Assembly: GCA_964458125.1 (NCBI GenBank)
Contig: CAYWHE010000203.1
Span: forward strand, 1 to 7,507
DNA: 7,507 nt
Direction: 5' to 3'
DNA from: CAYWHE01 sp964458125
Lineage (GTDB): Bacteria; Bacteroidota; Bacteroidia; AKYH767-A; OLB10
Made by a program: the position numbers and the translations under genes. Numbering within the stretch: the stretch's first letter is position 1; the number at the start of each line of letters is the position of its first letter. Positions 6,501 through 7,507 of this stretch are shown here, piece by piece. The notes under the pieces were generated by a model. It was not told the origin of the DNA and ran no database searches. It saw nothing but the letters and a program-made list of their open reading frames with translations.

Positions 6501-7507
6501 CTGGGAACATTTTTCCCTGACCGTTACACGCTGAATGCCGACTATACGCCCGATCCCAGTGAAGCGGGGGATACCATCATGCTGGTTTTGGAATCCGATC
6601 CCGGAGTAAATAACTGCGATGCAGTTACAGATACCATATATATTGTAGTTGATGACCTTTCCACCGCTGATGCAGGTCCGGATATTTCTGCCTGTGTGAT
6701 CGGATCGGTTACCCTGAACGGTGTTGTCGGAGGTGGCGCCATAGGCGGTCACTGGACAGGCGGACTGGGAACCTTTGTACCTGACATATACACCTTGAAT
6801 GCTGATTATGTCCCTGATCCTGCTGAGGTAGGAACCGTTGTCACCCTGACCCTGGTTGCCGATCTGGATCCGGGTGATGTTTGTATCGCTGCAACGGATG
6901 ATATAGAAATCACCATTGACACGGTTCCCACGGCATTTGCCGGTCCGGATCAAACCATTTGTTACGGTGCGACAGCCACGATGGCGGGCTACGTGACCGG
7001 TGGCATCAGTACGGGAACCTGGAGTACTGCCGGCGACGGGACCTTTAACAATGCCAGTTTATTGAATGCCATATATACACCGGGAAGCGCAGATTTGACA
7101 GCCGGCAATGTTCTATTAACGCTTACACCTGACATTGCTGGTGTTTGCCCGGTTACACCGGATGATGTTTTGATAACCATTAATCCGCTTATTTCGGCTA
7201 CGGTATTTCCAACCAATGTTTTGTGCTTCGGTAACTCTACAGGTATGATTGACCTCACCGTAACCGGAGGAACAGAACCCTATTCCTACACCTGGAGCAA
7301 CGGAGCCAATACCGAAGATATTGGCTCACTCTCACCAGGGACTTTTACAGTGACGGTCACGGATCAGAATGGTTGTACCCAAACAGCCTCGGCAACTATC
7401 ACACAGCCGGTTGCCCATTTAGGAACAATTACTTCCCAGACAAACGTGCTTTGTTTTGGCAATGCTACAGGATCCATTGATCTTTCAGTAACCGGCGGAA
7501 CTATTCC
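3597..7507 (+). CDS. Giant secreted repeat protein (PKD/Ig-like and SprB repeats), N-terminal part (3' end outside window)
   Basis: ATG at 3597 opens a frame that runs without a stop to the window edge (1303 full codons plus two bases). The signal peptide has a basic start (MKRK...RK), a hydrophobic core (ILILIVSVFGLF) and likely cleavage after G35 (RVNG, then Q). Residues about 36-213 form a Thr/Ser/Gly-rich, probably beta-sandwich domain (NNWFNSG, DYIEF, YSFTPTSFEF, SSDGFASNLGTPVTG, TTFRIYGYGG). A divergent Ig-like unit (about 4236-4530) and a PKD-like domain (about 4531-4802; ASPNPVCQGDPVTVTF, DFDYDDGFGNY) follow. Next come nine 86-89-residue units with AGPD, an early Cys, GxW, GTF, LNAxYTP and a late Cys. 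SprB repeats begin near 7188 (NVLCFGNSTG, YSYTWSNGA, GTFTVTVTD, TITQP), with a second cut by the edge. No Shine-Dalgarno sequence is seen before the ATG, as is usual in this phylum. A T9SS or gliding-type C-terminal domain is expected beyond the window, but this is inference. The likely role is a surface or secreted adhesin. Confidence 0.93.
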   Translation, partial: MKRKIPDCQLRKVILRFQILILIVSVFGLFERVNGQLLQWNTFGNAGTETAEPSVYNNPYLSSSTLTQGAGVNPSANSNRFGGNNWFNSGNTSPNTLAEAIAGNDYIEFVAAPVSGYSFTPTSFEFVWDRSATGPANVAIRSSSDGFASNLGTPVTGIVSSAFATNTITISTLTNVTSATTFRIYGYGGTGTAGTGGFDINSDIVNIQLNGTVACENLPVIQPITGGVTCVDATLTFHAIIGGSATTVNWSGGIPAHFSNPVAAPPDFYIDYTPDATEAGSLVIIATTDDPDGAGPCQEASTNATNTVYPLPDASISASPNPVCQGDPVTVTFTLTGTPPFDFDYDDGFGNYNVTGVLTNTYAVILNPVSAVTISMIDISDANCIAFPSSLVNIGVNVCGGCVDPIIADAGPDIHVCEDGTVGLNGSITGELSTGQWIGGAGTFFPDRFTLNADYTPDTSEAGDTLLLVLASDTGNCPGVTDTIKIIVDQLATVDAGPDIAACILGSVTLNGILGGSATGGHWLGGLGTFVPDNYTLNADYVPDPSEAGTVVTLTLVGDLAPGNVCIPPTDDIELTIDTVPTAFAGPDQTICYGATATMAGYVTGGVSTGTWSTSGDGTFDNTAALNAIYTPGPTDLFNASVTLTLTPDPYGICPVTTDDILLFIGEQIIVNAGPDIHVCEDGTVGLSGSISGGVTTGEWLGGLGTFFPDRYTLNADYTPDPSEAGDTIMLVLESDPGVNNCDAVTDTIYIVVDDLSTADAGPDISACVIGSVTLNGVVGGGAIGGHWTGGLGTFVPDIYTLNADYVPDPAEVGTVVTLTLVADLDPGDVCIAATDDIEITIDTVPTAFAGPDQTICYGATATMAGYVTGGISTGTWSTAGDGTFNNASLLNAIYTPGSADLTAGTVLLTLTPDFAGVCPVSTDDMLITIGEQIIVNAGPDIHVCEDGTVGLSGSISGGVTTGEWLGGLGTFFPDRYTLNADYTPDPSEAGDTIMLVLESDPGVNNCDAVTDTIYIVVDDLSTADAGPDISACVIGSVTLNGVVGGGAIGGHWTGGLGTFVPDIYTLNADYVPDPAEVGTVVTLTLVADLDPGDVCIAATDDIEITIDTVPTAFAGPDQTICYGATATMAGYVTGGISTGTWSTAGDGTFNNASLLNAIYTPGSADLTAGNVLLTLTPDIAGVCPVTPDDVLITINPLISATVFPTNVLCFGNSTGMIDLTVTGGTEPYSYTWSNGANTEDIGSLSPGTFTVTVTDQNGCTQTASATITQPVAHLGTITSQTNVLCFGNATGSIDLSVTGGTI
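5589..6295 (+). repeat. Near-identical 707-bp repeat, first copy
   Basis: It matches 6384-7090 at an offset of 795 bp, with only two differences found by hand comparison: 5597 G against 6392 A (Glu, silent) and 5645 C against 6440 T (Gly, silent). Bases 5646-6295 are identical to 6441-7090 over 650 bp. The copy covers the last residues of unit C1's linker, all of A2 and B2, and most of C2. Confidence 0.95.
6384..7090 (+). repeat. Near-identical 707-bp repeat, second copy
   Basis: This is the counterpart of 5589-6295, covering the linker, A3, B3 and most of C3. Identity stops abruptly at 7091 (A, against T at 6296). From there the aligned C-unit tails differ at about 19 of 88 positions, and the sequence after the tail is unrelated because the array gives way to SprB repeats. 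Confidence 0.95.
7188..7507 (+). repeat. SprB-type repeats, one complete and one cut by the window edge
   Basis: The first unit (about 7188-7410) has NVLCFGNSTG, a YSYTWSNGA turn, GTFTVTVTDQNGC and an ending in TITQP. The second begins near 7411 with NVLCFGNATGSIDLSVTGG. The repeated NVLCFGN opening matches the VRCFGN opening of the first SprB unit in the upstream adhesin (1-1961), which links the two giant genes by domain content. Confidence 0.85.

Larger units (their letters stand above)
4821..7184 (+). repeat. Higher-order array: nine PKD/Ig-like units in three A-B-C triplets
   Basis: Units begin at the residue before AGPD: A1 4821, B1 5079, C1 5346; A2 5610, B2 5874, C2 6141; A3 6405, B3 6669, C3 6936. 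Unit lengths are 86, 89, 88 and then 88, 89, 88 codons, so the triplet period is 789 bp and then 795 bp. Types are recognisable from their openings: A has AGPDIHVCEDGTVGL, B has AGPDI(A/S)AC followed by (I/V)xGSVTLNG, and C has FAGPDQTICYGATATMAGYVTGG. Each unit has exactly two cysteines, one about seven residues after the unit start and one in the C-terminal third. Triplet 1 is clearly diverged from triplets 2 and 3. Confidence 0.92.

Noticed and set aside
5655..6953. Identical 167-codon minus-strand open frames at 5655-6158 and 6450-6953
   Set aside because: They lie wholly inside the 707-bp duplicated coding sequence, antisense to a strongly supported frame. The two are identical only because the DNA repeat is identical, and their translations resemble no protein I recognise.
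4821..7184. Regular repeats considered as a CRISPR array or mobile element
   Set aside because: The period is about 265 bp per unit and 795 bp per triplet, in frame within one coding sequence. There are no short repeats with unique spacers, terminal inverted repeats or transposase.

Overview
The window looks like a stretch of a Bacteroidota genome. The evidence is a C-terminal type IX secretion (T9SS) sorting domain on one protein, SprB-type and HYR-type repeats, and PKD/Ig-like 'AGPD' repeats typical of very large surface proteins in this phylum. There are no convincing Shine-Dalgarno sequences at the two visible starts. I cannot place the organism more finely, and no tRNA, rRNA, CRISPR or transposase signal is visible.

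Layout, all genes on the + strand: (1) positions 1-1961 hold the C-terminal part of a large secreted adhesin-like protein whose start lies left of the window. It runs through HYR-like repeats, one canonical HYR domain, four SprB-type repeats (the last degenerate) and a T9SS type A sorting domain. (2) A 137-bp gap contains a weak hairpin. (3) Positions 2099-3028 encode a small secreted protein made only of a signal peptide and three PKD/Ig-like units, with no recognisable sorting tail. (4) A visibly AT-rich 568-bp gap carries a UUCG-loop hairpin that may be a terminator, and no convincing gene. (5) From 3597 to the right edge runs the N-terminal 1303 codons of a second giant secreted protein. 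It has a signal peptide, a beta-rich N-terminal domain, two divergent Ig/PKD-like domains, nine 'AGPD' units arranged as three A-B-C triplets, and then SprB repeats that continue past the edge.

The most notable signal is in the triplet array. The second and third triplets share 707 bp with only two differences, both silent, including 650 bp of perfect identity. The in-register 88 bp after this tract differs at about 19 positions. This suggests recent homogenisation (gene conversion or unequal exchange) within an older array, or an assembly artefact. The small middle protein uses the same repeat family as the giant downstream protein, and both giants carry SprB repeats, so the locus reads as a cluster of related cell-surface or secreted repeat proteins, probably for adhesion or matrix formation. 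I see no evidence of an enzymatic or defence system; this is a known type of locus with interesting repeat dynamics.
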